Below, in pieces: positions 9,815-20,029 of a stretch of 64,000 bases of DNA. The notes beneath the pieces were generated by a model. That model was not told the DNA's origin. It did no database searches and worked only from the letters and a program-made list of their open reading frames with translations. Within the stretch, counting starts at the first letter, position 1. Every line of letters begins with the position of its first letter. The position numbers and the translations under genes are program-made. The stretch is from Helicobacter sp. NHP19-003 (GTDB taxonomy: Bacteria; Campylobacterota; Campylobacteria; Campylobacterales; Helicobacteraceae), in NCBI RefSeq assembly GCF_019703305.1, contig NZ_AP024814.1, positions 1,364,001 through 1,428,000 on the forward strand, in the 5' to 3' direction.

Positions 9815-9985
9815 GCGTTGCCTTTAGTAGGTAGAGTTCCTACCGAATTAACGCCTACGGACATGCGAAAAGCCAAACACTCGAAAACCAAGAGCGTGGC
9901 AGGCATGGTTGAACTAGGAATACAGCAGAAATTCTAGCTTTGTAGAATTTTACAAAGTTTTATAGGATTTTATAGGTCTGTAAGA
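9815..9985 (+). mobile_element. Remnant of an IS200/IS605-family element: TnpB C-terminus and right end
   Basis: In the frame ending at the TAG at 9935-9937 the translation contains LVGRVPTELTPTDMRK, then KTKSVAGMVELGIQQKF, which looks like the C-terminal tail of an IS605-type TnpB. Only about 40 codons survive; a stop lies just upstream (9812-9814). Directly after the stop, CTTTGTA (9938-9944) and TACAAAG (9951-9957) form a perfect hairpin around GAATTT, in the position of the subterminal palindrome of IS605 right ends, followed by two TTTTATAGG copies. No transposase gene remains, so the element is dead. Confidence 0.6.
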
Positions 9986-10259
9986 ACGGTAGCATAGCAC
10001 ATTGAGCTTGAGCGCGCCAGCACCCTAAGCCGCTCTTTGTGGTTTTTAAGTGGCCGCCATCATCCACTCTTTTACGACCGAATGTAAGGCAAAAGTGCCG
10101 GAGCGGAGCGTAGTGCGCAATCTACATGCACCTTCCTCAAAGTGGGATACGGGCTTGGACCAAACCCCAAGTGGAGGTATCAGCGAGGCTCAACCTACTC
10201 GAAATGGACTTAAACCAGCATGAAATGCATTTAGTGCGCCAAATGCTCCTTGTACAATC
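9986..10259. other. Gene-free remainder between the IS remnant and the DcuC gene
   Basis: No intact gene. Short open stretches exist on the plus strand, for instance one ending at the TAA at 10261-10263 and overlapping the stop of the minus-strand carrier gene, but all contain stops and none has a ribosome site. I take this as further decayed insertion-sequence or gene debris of unknown origin. Confidence 0.5.
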
Positions 10260-11645
10260 TTAAGCCACCAGCACCACACCTACGGCTAAATTCACCCCCA
10301 TACCAACAAGCAATAAAGGATAAGTGCGCTTGATGATTTCTAGGGGTGCGAGTTTGGCAAAGCCGGCTAAAGCCAAAATCCCTCCGGCGATGGGCGAGCT
10401 AGCCCGCCCCAAACAAGAGGCGATCTCTAGGGGCAAAACTAAGTTAATGGGTTCTATTCCCATTTTTAGGGCGATGTCGGGGGCTAAACGCCCAAAGGCG
10501 TTAAAGGCAGCAATCCCACTGCCCATCACCACCGCAAAGCCATAGACCATGAACGCCAAAAGAGCCATCACAAGCCCTACGACCCACAAGCCCCCGTGCC
10601 CTTGCAAGCTCCCCAAACTTTGGGTTAAAAGCGCAATCCCGCCCAAGCTCTTAAGCCCTGTGGCAAAGACACTTGCAGCGATGATTATGCTCACCACGCT
10701 CACAAAAATCTCCCCCATCGCTTGCAAAATCGCTGCCATTCCAGCCCCTAGCCTTTTAGCATCTCTATAACGGATAAACTCCACAAGGAAGACCACTGCA
10801 ATGCTGATGAAATTTGCGCTCACCACATCTAATTTGACCCCCATAAAATACCCCCAAAAGAGCAAGAACACGGGAAACCACGGGAACAAAATATAAAAAC
10901 TCGGGCATGGGGGGTTTGTGATCTCTAAGTTTTCTATGGGGGCGCATAGGCGGTTTTTAGCCAAGTCGTTTTTGTCTATCCATGCAAAGTAAAAAGGGAT
11001 CAAAAGAGCGATCACAGTCGTGTAAGAAAGCACCACCCACACTTGATGGTGCAAGAAAAGCCCCACGATGTTGTCCTTTTGCTCCACCATGTCCGCCATG
11101 TTGATAGTGTTACCATCTTTGGGGCCATAATCTAGGGCAATCAGTGAGAGCACGCACACGGCGGTGATGGGGCGGATTTTTAGCGCAAGTAGTACGGGGT
11201 AAATGCACGCTAAGAGCAAGAGCAAAAGCCCCGTGTAGCTAGAGATCACAATCTTTAAGCCCATGCCCACGACAAAAGTCCCGCTTAAGACTAAATATTT
11301 ATTGCGGATTTTGCTAAGGGGGCGGTTGCTTAGGTAGGCGAGTTTGGCGGAGGCCTGTATGTGCTTCATGTAGGCAGCAAAACCCGCCACGCTCATGATG
11401 ATGAGCCCTACACCACCAAGCTGCCTTTTAAAGGTGAAGGCGATGAAGGCAAAAGCGTTTAAGAGAAGCTGCCCGAAGTTATGCGCCGGTGGGGTGTTTG
11501 GGATAGCTGTGCCTGTGAGGTAATGCCCCACGAGCAACAACACCAAACCGGCACACAAAAACACAAAAATCGGGTGCTGTTTTCTAAGGATATAGTAAAA
11601 AGTTACTCCCACCGCCAAAAGGGTCGCCCCGATCATTGTCGACAT
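10260..11645 (-). CDS. C4-dicarboxylate transporter, DcuC type
   Basis: 461-residue, very hydrophobic inner-membrane carrier with about 12 predicted segments. The pattern fits the DcuC family of anaerobic C4-dicarboxylate carriers: LGGVGLIIMSVAGFAAYMKH, then ALDYGPKDGNTINMADM in the middle and GRASSPIAGG near the C-terminus. DcuC proteins move succinate out or fumarate/malate in, fitting the fumarate respiration of Helicobacter. Single gene, flanked by the IS remnant at its 3' side and the 16S leader at its 5' side. Substrate is inferred from family; the subfamily is distinct from the DcuA of H. pylori. Confidence 0.85.
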   Translation of the reverse strand: MSTMIGATLLAVGVTFYYILRKQHPIFVFLCAGLVLLLVGHYLTGTAIPNTPPAHNFGQLLLNAFAFIAFTFKRQLGGVGLIIMSVAGFAAYMKHIQASAKLAYLSNRPLSKIRNKYLVLSGTFVVGMGLKIVISSYTGLLLLLLACIYPVLLALKIRPITAVCVLSLIALDYGPKDGNTINMADMVEQKDNIVGLFLHHQVWVVLSYTTVIALLIPFYFAWIDKNDLAKNRLCAPIENLEITNPPCPSFYILFPWFPVFLLFWGYFMGVKLDVVSANFISIAVVFLVEFIRYRDAKRLGAGMAAILQAMGEIFVSVVSIIIAASVFATGLKSLGGIALLTQSLGSLQGHGGLWVVGLVMALLAFMVYGFAVVMGSGIAAFNAFGRLAPDIALKMGIEPINLVLPLEIASCLGRASSPIAGGILALAGFAKLAPLEIIKRTYPLLLVGMGVNLAVGVVLVA

Positions 11646-11986
11646 GTTGTGCCTTTTTGCTAAAGTTTAACCCATTTGGGGGTAAAAATGATAAATTTTT
11701 GGGAGGGTTAGTTTTGTCTAACACTCCATGGATACTTTAAGCCCCCCTTAAGCTTTAAAATCCTATAATCGCGTTTTGCCAAAGTTAAAGCCCTTAAAAA
11801 GCTGAAACGCAAGCGCAATGTTCTTTGACATTTAAGCAAGAGAGTCTTGAAGCCAAATTTGTTTTTGCATTTTGTTTTTGGCTTTAAAGAACTCTAGTTT
11901 TTGACACAACTTGTCTATAACAGAGTAATCTTGTGTGCTTGTAGAGAAATCTATCAAGCACAGAGCCAGTTTAGGATAAACTTAAC
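11646..11986 (+). other. Leader region of the 16S rRNA gene
   Basis: No coding capacity. It contains the promoter (-10 at 11764-11769), the upstream arm of the pre-16S processing stem (11833-11854), and an inner hairpin formed by AGCCAAA (11851-11857) with TTTGGCT (11877-11883). The first part is the upstream region of the divergent DcuC gene. Confidence 0.7.
11764..11769 (+). promoter_or_regulatory. -10 box of the 16S rRNA promoter
   Basis: TATAAT in TCCTATAATCGCG, about 220 bases before mature 16S. The region upstream is AT-rich with runs of A and T (TTTAAG, CTTAAG), but no consensus -35 at the standard distance. A start just after 11776 would give a leader containing the processing stem. 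Confidence 0.65.
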
Positions 11987-13486
<1,500 letters not shown>

Positions 13487-13501
13487 CTTAGAGAAACCCT
13501 T

Positions 13502-13519
13502 TAAGACTTCGTTGTCTTA
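13502..13519 (+). promoter_or_regulatory. Hairpin after 16S rRNA
   Basis: TAAGAC (13502-13507) and GTCTTA (13514-13519) form a perfect 6-bp stem with a TTCGTT loop, 16 bases after mature 16S and inside the processing stalk. It has no T run, so it is a structural or processing element rather than a terminator. Confidence 0.5.
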
Positions 13520-13706
13520 GAGCAGGCTCAAGGCTCTCTTGCTTAGGTGTTAGAGGATGTTTTGAATTCCCTTTTTTAAGTCCCCCTTTAGGATTTCCCA
13601 ATTGTAGATGAGGGTATCCCTACAGCTTTAAAAAAATTCATTGACTTTTTTCTCACCCGTTTTTGTTAAGATCCGAATCTCTCATTTTGAAGATGATGGA
13701 GGCTTG

Positions 13707-15527
13707 ATGCAAACCGATGGTTTTTGCCCTATAAGGGAAGATGGTTTATGTCCTGTGAAAGCATTAGAGGAGCTAAATTTTAAAATCCCCGACTACCAAC
13801 GAGGGTATCGCTGGGGCGAAAAAGAAGTACAGGTTTTGCTCAAAGACATTGTACGCTTTATCCAAAAGAGTAAAGCAGAGGAGGAGTTTTACAGCCTACA
13901 ACCCATTGCGGTGCAAAAAAGTGGAGGAGAAAGGAAGGGAAATTTACCATGTCATCGATGGGCAACAACGGCTCACCACGATTTTTTTAATCATCAAGTA
14001 CTTCGAGTGGAGGGATTTATTCACCCTCCATTATGAAACGAGAGAGGGGAGTTTTCAATTTTTACAAAATATCCAAGATCCATCCATATATCCTCAAAAA
14101 CTCAATATTGATTTTTACCATTTTAAAGAGGCTTACAGAGCGATTAAAGACTATGTAGAAGGGGAGAAAAAGAAGTTCTTTGATATACAAAAACAAGAGT
14201 TTTTCAACACTCTGTACCATAGGTGCAAACCGCTTTGGCATGAAAGTGAAGACGATGAAAAAGAGGTGTTTGTGCGTCTCAATAGTGGAAAAATCCCCCT
14301 CATGGAAGCAGAAAAAATCAAAGCATTGTTTTTAGCAAAGAAAGATGAATATCGTGAGGAGGATATCAAAAAAGAGCTGAAAAATGGTACAACGCAGAGA
14401 AAAAGGCTAGAGAAGAGAGGGATTTTATTTATTGTGTCTTGGAGCGTGTGGAAGCTAATGACATCATGGAAATCGTAGAGTTTGTGGGGGATAAAGAATA
14501 TAGAAAACCAGCCCTATTAGACGACATCCAAGGGATCACAGCTTATCTCAAAGCTATTGTGCCCTATCAAGATGAAGAGGATTATTTGTTTACCTATTTC
14601 GACAAACAATATGAAAATGAATCCATGGAGGATGAGCGGGATAAGCTTGAAGAAGCGATGGCCACACTTTCGGGCTTTGTATCAAAAAAAGGCAGTGAGG
14701 TTGTTGAACGGGAAATTTTCCACCATCTTGGCTTTTTGATTTATACGGGTACGGGTGGTAGGATCTATGACTTGTACCAACAATGGTTAGAGCATGGGAG
14801 TGAAAAAGAGTTTGCCAACTACCTTTTTAGACAGGTGCAAAAATATATCCAGCTTTCACTCAAAAACAAAAGCTTAGGGGATTTAACTTTCCATGACAAT
14901 AAGCAAACTCTTCAAAACACCCTCTTGCTTTTTAATTTGGCTCATCTCATCGGTGACCAATCTTCCAATGCCTACTTCCAATTCAACCGCTTTGTCTTGG
15001 AGCAGTGGAGCTTAGAGCACATTTACGCACAAAACTCTAAAAGTGTATGCCCCACCAAGGATCAACCCATGACCGCAGAAAATGAGAAAAACATCAAAAG
15101 CTGGCTTAAAGAAGTGCGGAAGTATTTAGAAAATGATCGGCTTTACGAGAAGATCGACCGTGCTCTTGACAAAACAGGAAAGAAATTTTTTCAATATATA
15201 GGGAGTCAAAACTTATTGGGCGTGATCGATGGGGATTTCATGGATCATCAAGCTTTACACCGCTTACAAAACCTCACTTTACTAGATAGGGAGTCCAATA
15301 GTGCAATCGGCAACCTCATCTTTAGCGAAAAGCGTAAAAAAATCGAGGAACGCAAACACCAACACAAGTTAATCCCAATTTGTACACAGATGGTGTTTGA
15401 AAAAGCCTTTTCTGATTCCCAAAATCCAAGTAATCCTGATGTCTTCACCGCACAGGATCAAGAAAACTATTTGGATAAAATCATAGAGTGTTTAGGAAAA
15501 TACGGCATCAACAAGGACAATGCATGA
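13707..15527 (+). pseudogene. DUF262-DUF1524 (GmrSD-like) protein, two compensating frameshifts
   Basis: Reconstructed as one 606-residue protein in three frames. The N-terminal part has the DUF262 motif IPDYQRGYRW; after a shift in the A6 run at 13915-13920 (one A too many) comes IDGQQRLTT and FVRLNSGKIPL; after a second shift in the A5 run at 14380-14384 (one A too few) comes the C-terminal DUF1524/HNH part with SLEHIYAQ and LTLLDRESNSAIGN. This is the architecture of GmrSD-type type IV restriction enzymes, where DUF262 uses nucleotides and the HNH-like half cuts modified DNA. The two shifts cancel in length but kill the protein as sequenced. Start chosen at ATG 13707 behind GATGGAGG. The second DUF262 gene starts in the stop (ATGA). 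Confidence 0.75.
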
Positions 15528-16590
15528 TGCCCATGACTTTTCTAGGATTTTTAGATTGTTACCCCCACATAGAAGTCCCCATGTTGCAAAGGGATTATGC
15601 ACAAGGACGGCTGTCCCAAAAAAATGTAGCGGACAATTTTTTAGATGCCCTTTTTGAAGTTGTGAAGGGTAAAAAACCCGCCCTGCACCTTGATCTCATC
15701 TATGGCTATAAAGATCAAGAAGGGGGAGTCTTTAAACTCATCGATGGGCAGCAACGCATCACCACTCTGTGACTCTTGCATTTTCTCTTGTTTAGACGGG
15801 CAGAATGCTTGGATGCCATCAAAACACGGCTAGCTAAATTCACCTACCATACAAGGGAGAACTCTAAGGAATTTTGCGAAAAACTTTTAAAAAAATCTAG
15901 TTCTTTTGCAACCGACAAGTGGCCCAGTGAAACGATCTTACAAGGGGGAAATTTGGTGAAAAAGAGGACCTTAAAAACGACCCCACCATTAAAGCTATGA
16001 TCTGCACCCTCGATCGCTTGTATGAACGCCTAGAGGACATCAAAGATAAGGACAAGGATTTTTTAAAGCGTTTAGAGTATAAAGAGCACTTAGAGGATAG
16101 ATTGAAGTACATCACCTTTAGTGTGATCGACATGGGTGCGTTTGGATTGGGTGAAGAACTTTACATTAAGTTGAATGCACGGGGCAAAGCCTTGAGCAAA
16201 TTTGAAAACCTCAAAGCCTTTATAGAGCAGCAAACCAGTATTCCCCATGAACTCTTGAGTGCCATTGACAATAAATGGAGCGATTACTTTTTTGATGCAA
16301 CACAACCCAAAACTTTCGATCTACGCTTTTTCCATTTTTTGCACTATGCTAATGCCTTTTTTATATTAGATGGAGGTACAGGAGAAAAACTTGAAGCCAT
16401 CTTTGATACAAAGTGTGCCATCGACAAAAAATACACCCCTCTAAGGCAAGAGATGAATTTGTACTTGCTAGATAGAGTGGTGGATGTGTTGCCAAAATGG
16501 GATGGTTTAAGGGAAAAACGCCCCAAACTCCACACTGACCAAGTGTTTTTTCACCCGCAAGCCAAGAGAGATGGGCAGTTGGAAGTTTAA
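15524..16590 (+). pseudogene. Second DUF262 protein, with nonsense codon, frameshift and lost 3' end
   Basis: Starts at ATG 15524, overlapping the stop of the first DUF262 gene, so the pair was a two-gene unit. It has VPMLQRDYAQGR and IDGQQRITT. An in-frame TGA at 15770-15772 follows TTL, where relatives usually carry an aromatic residue; TGG to TGA would explain it. A second defect near the G5 run 15944-15948 (one base missing) moves the frame to 15997-16590, which contains IKLNARGKAL, as in DUF262 proteins. The 3' end collides head-on with a truncated outer membrane protein gene and the last 20-odd codons read as the antisense of that gene, so the original end is lost. Remains of a defence-type gene. 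Confidence 0.7.
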
Positions 16591-17077
16591 CGCCCCCTGC
16601 TCGCTTGTAAAGGTGGTGCTTTGGCCCTGTAAAAGCCCGCCTTGGTATTGGATTTTCGCGCTGAACTCTTGGGCCACCCCTGCCACGCGCGCCCAGCGTT
16701 GCACAGCCAGCTCAAACCCACCAAAGAGCCCAAAGATGAAGTCCTTCTTCTCATACAGACTAACCAGCGCGTCCATGCCCAGCCCCAAATAGGCGACATC
16801 TCTTTGCCCGAAGTTTTGGCTAAAGTCCAAATGGTAGCGCAGGCCAAAGCGGCGTTTAGCCCCCATGAAATGCTTGAAGCCCAGCCCTAAATTGTAGCCC
16901 CCCAACGAGAAGGAATCGTGATAGGGGGGTGGGGGTGCTAAGGTGCGTGCCGGCTTTAGCGGTGGCTTGCGCCTTGAGCGTGGCTTGTGAATAAACCCCC
17001 CCCGTGTAAACAAAAATCCCTCCATACTCGGCAGACAACGCCCCACACAACAGGAGCAAAAAGGCTAAAAAACGCAA
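16507..17077 (-). pseudogene. Small outer membrane protein (Hop/Hof-like), frameshifted and 3'-truncated
   Basis: The N-terminal frame (TTG start at 17077) gives a signal peptide MRFLAFLLLLCGALSAEYGG; a second frame carries the barrel part with YNLGLGFKHFMGAKRRFGLR and LNFQLPISLGLRV. The two join if one C is removed from the run at 16924-16929 (G6 on the plus strand). A G8 tract (C8 on the plus strand, 16996-17003) lies in codons 24-27, a typical phase-variation tract. The same barrel words (GYKHFFGKKKRFGLRYY) occur in the large outer membrane protein at 51814-53602, so it belongs to that family. The C-terminus stops before the last strand and the usual terminal phenylalanine, at the junction with the DUF262 gene. 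Confidence 0.7.
16996..17003 (-). repeat. G8/C8 homopolymer in an outer membrane protein gene
   Basis: Eight C on the plus strand, eight G in the coding strand, right after the signal peptide codons. This tract is in frame in the present sequence. Slipped-strand changes here would switch the protein on or off. Confidence 0.7.
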
Positions 17078-17107
17078 AAAAACCCTTTAAAAAACAATCA
17101 GGGGGGC

Positions 17108-17113
17108 ATGATA
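17108..17113 (-). promoter_or_regulatory. Candidate -10 box for the small outer membrane protein
   Basis: TATCAT on the minus strand, 30 bases before the TTG start. A run of six C (minus strand, 17101-17106) lies between promoter and gene and could alter expression by length. Confidence 0.35.
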
Positions 17114-17142
17114 GCCAAATCATCTTTACCACTAGCTTTAGG

Positions 17143-17176
17143 GCGCGCGTGGTGAATGTGAAAGGGCAACGCGCGC
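17143..17176. repeat. GC-rich perfect inverted repeat
   Basis: GCGCGCGT (17143-17150) and ACGCGCGC (17169-17176) pair perfectly around an 18-base loop between the small outer membrane protein gene and the toxin-like ORF. No T run follows on either strand, so it is not a classical terminator. Function unknown. Confidence 0.5.
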
Positions 17177-17215
17177 TGGTGGTGTGAGGCTCAAGTTATT
17201 TTAACCATGATGTGT

Positions 17216-17221
17216 TAAAAT
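17216..17221 (+). promoter_or_regulatory. Candidate -10 box for the toxin-like small ORF
   Basis: TAAAAT in GTGTTAAAATGCG, 115 bases before the ATG at 17337. It would give a structured leader including a UUCG-capped hairpin (17263-17278) and a second hairpin 17301-17317. Confidence 0.4.
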
Positions 17222-17336
17222 GCGCAGATACTTTGCGTGTCCACTTTAAGCGATTTGGAGCAACTGACTTCGGTTAGTGGGTTAGGGATCACAGTGGGAA
17301 GAAACGTAACGCGTTTCCTCAAAAGGAGACACGCAG

Positions 17337-17393
17337 ATGAAACTTATCATTGTCCTAGTGGTCGTGATGGTGCTCGCTTCACCATTACGCTAA
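17337..17393 (+). CDS. 18-residue hydrophobic peptide, candidate type I toxin
   Basis: ATG at 17337 behind a strong AAAAGGAG site encodes MKLIIVLVVVMVLASPLR. Length and composition (one charged N-terminal residue, about 12 branched hydrophobics, basic end) match small membrane toxins of type I systems such as Ibs; it does not match the AapA peptides of H. pylori that I recall. The RNA shows the expected folding: the ribosome site can pair with the TCCT just upstream, and bases 17354-17362 (CCTAGTGGT) inside the ORF are perfectly complementary to 17440-17448 in the 3' region. A GC-rich hairpin (17406-17431) follows the stop. The minus-strand TATACT at 17452-17457 could drive an antisense RNA. 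Toxicity is inferred. Confidence 0.6.
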   Translation: MKLIIVLVVVMVLASPLR

Positions 17394-17405
17394 AGCCTTG
17401 AGTGG

Positions 17406-17431
17406 GGGCGGACGCTTTAGGGTGTCCGCCC
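17406..17431 (+). terminator. GC-rich hairpin downstream of the toxin-like ORF
   Basis: GGGCGGAC (17406-17413) and GTCCGCCC (17424-17431) form a perfect 8-bp stem, 13 bases after the stop codon of the peptide. It is followed by TTGCTC rather than a clean T run, so it may stabilise the mRNA end or terminate weakly. Confidence 0.5.
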
Positions 17432-17451
17432 TTGCTCTAACCACTAGGGCA

Positions 17452-17457
17452 AGTATA
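17452..17457 (-). promoter_or_regulatory. Candidate -10 box of an antisense (antitoxin) RNA
   Basis: TATACT on the minus strand, in an AT-rich setting (AAAATAAGGTTATACT). A start about 7 bases on, near 17445, would transcribe leftwards across the whole 18-codon ORF and its ribosome site, the arrangement of AapA/IsoA and Ibs/Sib pairs. Confidence 0.45.
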
Positions 17458-17519
17458 ACCTTATTTTTCTTGCCATTTCTTAAATCTTTGACATGCTCCC
17501 CATAGCTATAGTTGGGGGC

Positions 17520-18731
17520 TTACAACCTAAACCCCTTTTTGGGCTTGCCAAAACGCGTTTTCACCCGGGCTTTAATTTGGCGGTAGTCGACCATTTGGCG
17601 CGTGCGCGCCAAGCGCATGGCAAATTCCAGCGCGTCTAGGCAGTCGTCATGCGCGCCTTTGGGGTAGGTCTCAAGCTCGCTGACAAGCTCGTGGCTGAAT
17701 TGCTCGATGACAAGAGAGCGGTCGGCTAAAAGGGGGGCGAGGCTGTCTATGCGCATCTCTTTGTGCGCCGTGTTTTTCAACTCAATCGGCCTAAAAAAGC
17801 TAAGCCCTAGCTCTAGGGCGCGCTTTTTGAGCTGGTCTTTAAAAAACGCTTGAAACGCCACCACTTCAATACCGACCTTAATGAAGGGGCAGATTTTATG
17901 CGCGTGGCTGTAGGTTTCAAGGACAATGCCGATCATTTTGTCGGGTTTTTCTTTGTAGGCGCGCACGCTGGCAAAGTAGCGCATTTGGGCTTTGCAAAAA
18001 AACACGCAGGCGATGGCGAAGAAGTCGCCCTTGTCCTTGCCAAGCGCAGGGTCGATGCCCATAAAGACCGCGTCTATTTTCTCGGGCAAGTTTTCATAAG
18101 TGGCAAAGTCGCCCAAAATCGCGTCTTTAGAGTGGGTGGGGGTGTTTTGGAACTCGGCAAAAAACGCGCTTTTGTTTTGCAAAAACTCCATCAGCACCTC
18201 TTTTTTATCTAGGCTGGAGTCGTCTAAAAGCACACTGTCAAGATCGTAGCCATCGATGTTGGCTGGGCTTAGGCCGTCTATCTTTGGGCCAAAGTCCAGC
18301 ACGAGGGGGAAATTGTAGCTCTTGGCATTGTAGCGGTTTTCTAAACGCAACAAAAGGCACTCCTCGTGTAAGGTCGTGCCCACCACCAGCACACTATAAT
18401 CGCCCTTTCTGGCGGGCAATTTGAGCACCGCGCTTTCAAATTGCTTGTAGATGTCCTCGCGGTATTTCTTAGATTGGATTCTTTGGCCATTTTCCACATC
18501 ATCGCAAATGATTAAGTCCGGTCGTTTGCCTAAAAAGTTTAGCCCCCCACCATAAAGCCTCTTTTGCAAAACAAAATCTATCATGGCTGTACCGCCGCCA
18601 CTCTTAGGGCTTAAACCCACTTGCTCCAATAAACTTGATGTGGCAATGTTGAACGCCTTGCGTGTTGCTTGTGTAGGGTAAAAATTTTTAGATTGCGGGC
18701 AAGGTTTAACAAAAAGGGTGCAACACGCCCA
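17520..18731 (-). pseudogene. Phage terminase large subunit remnant (nuclease half)
   Basis: The protein has the ATPase Walker B region DLIICDDVEN and then a full RuvC-like nuclease domain with GIDPALG, KVGIEVVAF and HDDCLDALEF supplying the acidic residues: a TerL that cuts and packages phage DNA. The Walker A part is missing. The frame is open from 18731 (NFYPTQATRKAF can be read), but a stop lies at 18732-18734 and there is no ATG; the first usable start is TTG 18629, giving 369 residues. No other phage structural gene is near, so this is a fragment of a lost prophage or plasmid-like element. Confidence 0.75.
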
Positions 18732-18776
18732 TCATATTAAGTCAGCCTAAACAATTAAAACTTTTCAGCTTAACGC

Positions 18777-19415
18777 CTAGAGCAACATCCCTCCATCAAG
18801 CCTTAAAAACCGCTCACAATACCCCCTGGCTAAAGCTTCATCGTGGGTGATGAAAAGCATTGTGATTTGCTTCTCTTGTTGGTAGGTGCGCGCCACTTGC
18901 ATGATTTCGTGCTTCAGCTTTTTATCCAGCGCGCTTGTGGTTTCATCTAAGAGCAACACCTCGGGGCAAACCAGCATCGCCCGTGCGATGCCTAGCCTTT
19001 GCCTCTCGCCTCCGCTTAACTCCCTGGGGTAGCGCTCTAAAAGTTTGGGGCTTAATTTGGCAAACTCTAAAGCCTCGTTTAACAAGGCGTGGGTTTTAAA
19101 CCGCCGGCACACACTGCCTAACAAATCCTTCACTTTTTTAGAAGGGTTGAGGGCAGTGAGTTGATCTTGAAAAATATACTGTAACACCTGCCTAAAGGGC
19201 TTTTCCTCCATTTGTAAAATGTCTTGTTGCTCGTATAAAACTTGCCCCCCATTGAAAGGCTCTAAACGGGCAATGCACTTTGCCAGTGTGCTTTTGCCAC
19301 ACCCACTAGCCCCCATCAGTGCCACCAACTCCCCCCTCTCTAGACTAAAACTCACCCCATCTAACACCTTTTGTGCCCCATAGGACTTAGACAGCTCCAG
19401 CACCTCTAAAAGCAT
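18777..19415 (-). CDS. ABC transporter ATP-binding protein, peptide/nickel type (second ATPase)
   Basis: 212-residue ABC ATPase: Walker A GASGCGKST near residue 35, Q-loop YIFQDQ, signature LSGGERQRLGIARAM, Walker B VLLLDETTSALD, H-loop FITHDEA. It pairs with the ATPase gene just upstream (10-base overlap). Both ATPases lack the C-terminal oligo_HPY extension of about 80 residues seen in Opp/Dpp ATPases, and are close to NikD/NikE-type size, which hints at metal rather than peptide import. Last gene of the operon. Confidence 0.88.
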   Translation of the reverse strand: MLLEVLELSKSYGAQKVLDGVSFSLERGELVALMGASGCGKSTLAKCIARLEPFNGGQVLYEQQDILQMEEKPFRQVLQYIFQDQLTALNPSKKVKDLLGSVCRRFKTHALLNEALEFAKLSPKLLERYPRELSGGERQRLGIARAMLVCPEVLLLDETTSALDKKLKHEIMQVARTYQQEKQITMLFITHDEALARGYCERFLRLDGGMLL

Positions 19416-20029
19416 AAATACTCCTTAATTGCGCCAAAATAGGCTCCCCGCCCACTCTTCAACACCAGCACCTCATCGCATAATTTTAACGCCACTTCCT
19501 CATCATGCGTGATCACCACCCTTTGCACGGATAAACTCAAAAGCAAATCTATAACACCTTGCGTGTTTGATTTATCTAGCGAACTTGTCACCTCATCTAA
19601 AAATAAAATTTCTTTCTTTAGGGCTAAATTTAAAGCGATTTGTACCCGACTCGCCATCCCCCGACTGAGCTCATGGGGGTAAGCCCCCCACACCTTCAAG
19701 GGGACATTAAGGCTCTCTAGCAAGTTTTTGCCTTTGGCGGTGTGCTCTTTTAGCACCATTTTAAAGGTGTCTTTAATCTTAAGGTAAGGGTAAAAACAAG
19801 AAATGCAGTCTTGAAACACATAGCCCGCTTGTGCGCTTAAGGCCAAGTGGGTGTAATGCACACTAAATGTGGAGGGCAATAGCCCACAAAACGCCTTAGC
19901 CAAAGTGCTTTTGCCACTCCCACTCACGCCCAAAATGGCTAAATGCTTAGCCGTGCTAAAACTGATATTTTGTAAAATCGCCCCACTAGGGCTAGACACA
20001 CCCAAATTTTGCACGCTAAGCACGCCCAC
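19406..20029 (-). CDS. ABC transporter ATP-binding protein, peptide/nickel type (first ATPase)
   Basis: 207 residues: Walker A GVSGSGKST, Q-loop YVFQDC, Walker B ILFLDEVTSSLD, H-loop VITHDEE. The signature is unusual, LSRGMASRVQIA instead of LSGGQ, so this subunit may form the degenerate site of the heterodimer. No C-terminal oligo_HPY region. Overlaps the permease gene before it by 14 bases and the second ATPase by 10, so all are translated as a coupled set. Confidence 0.85.
   Translation of the reverse strand: MGVLSVQNLGVSSPSGAILQNISFSTAKHLAILGVSGSGKSTLAKAFCGLLPSTFSVHYTHLALSAQAGYVFQDCISCFYPYLKIKDTFKMVLKEHTAKGKNLLESLNVPLKVWGAYPHELSRGMASRVQIALNLALKKEILFLDEVTSSLDKSNTQGVIDLLLSLSVQRVVITHDEEVALKLCDEVLVLKSGRGAYFGAIKEYLCF

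Noticed and set aside
10114-10263. Possible 49-codon ORF ending beside the DcuC gene
   Set aside because: No start with a ribosome site, preceded by a stop and not recognisable; treated as debris.
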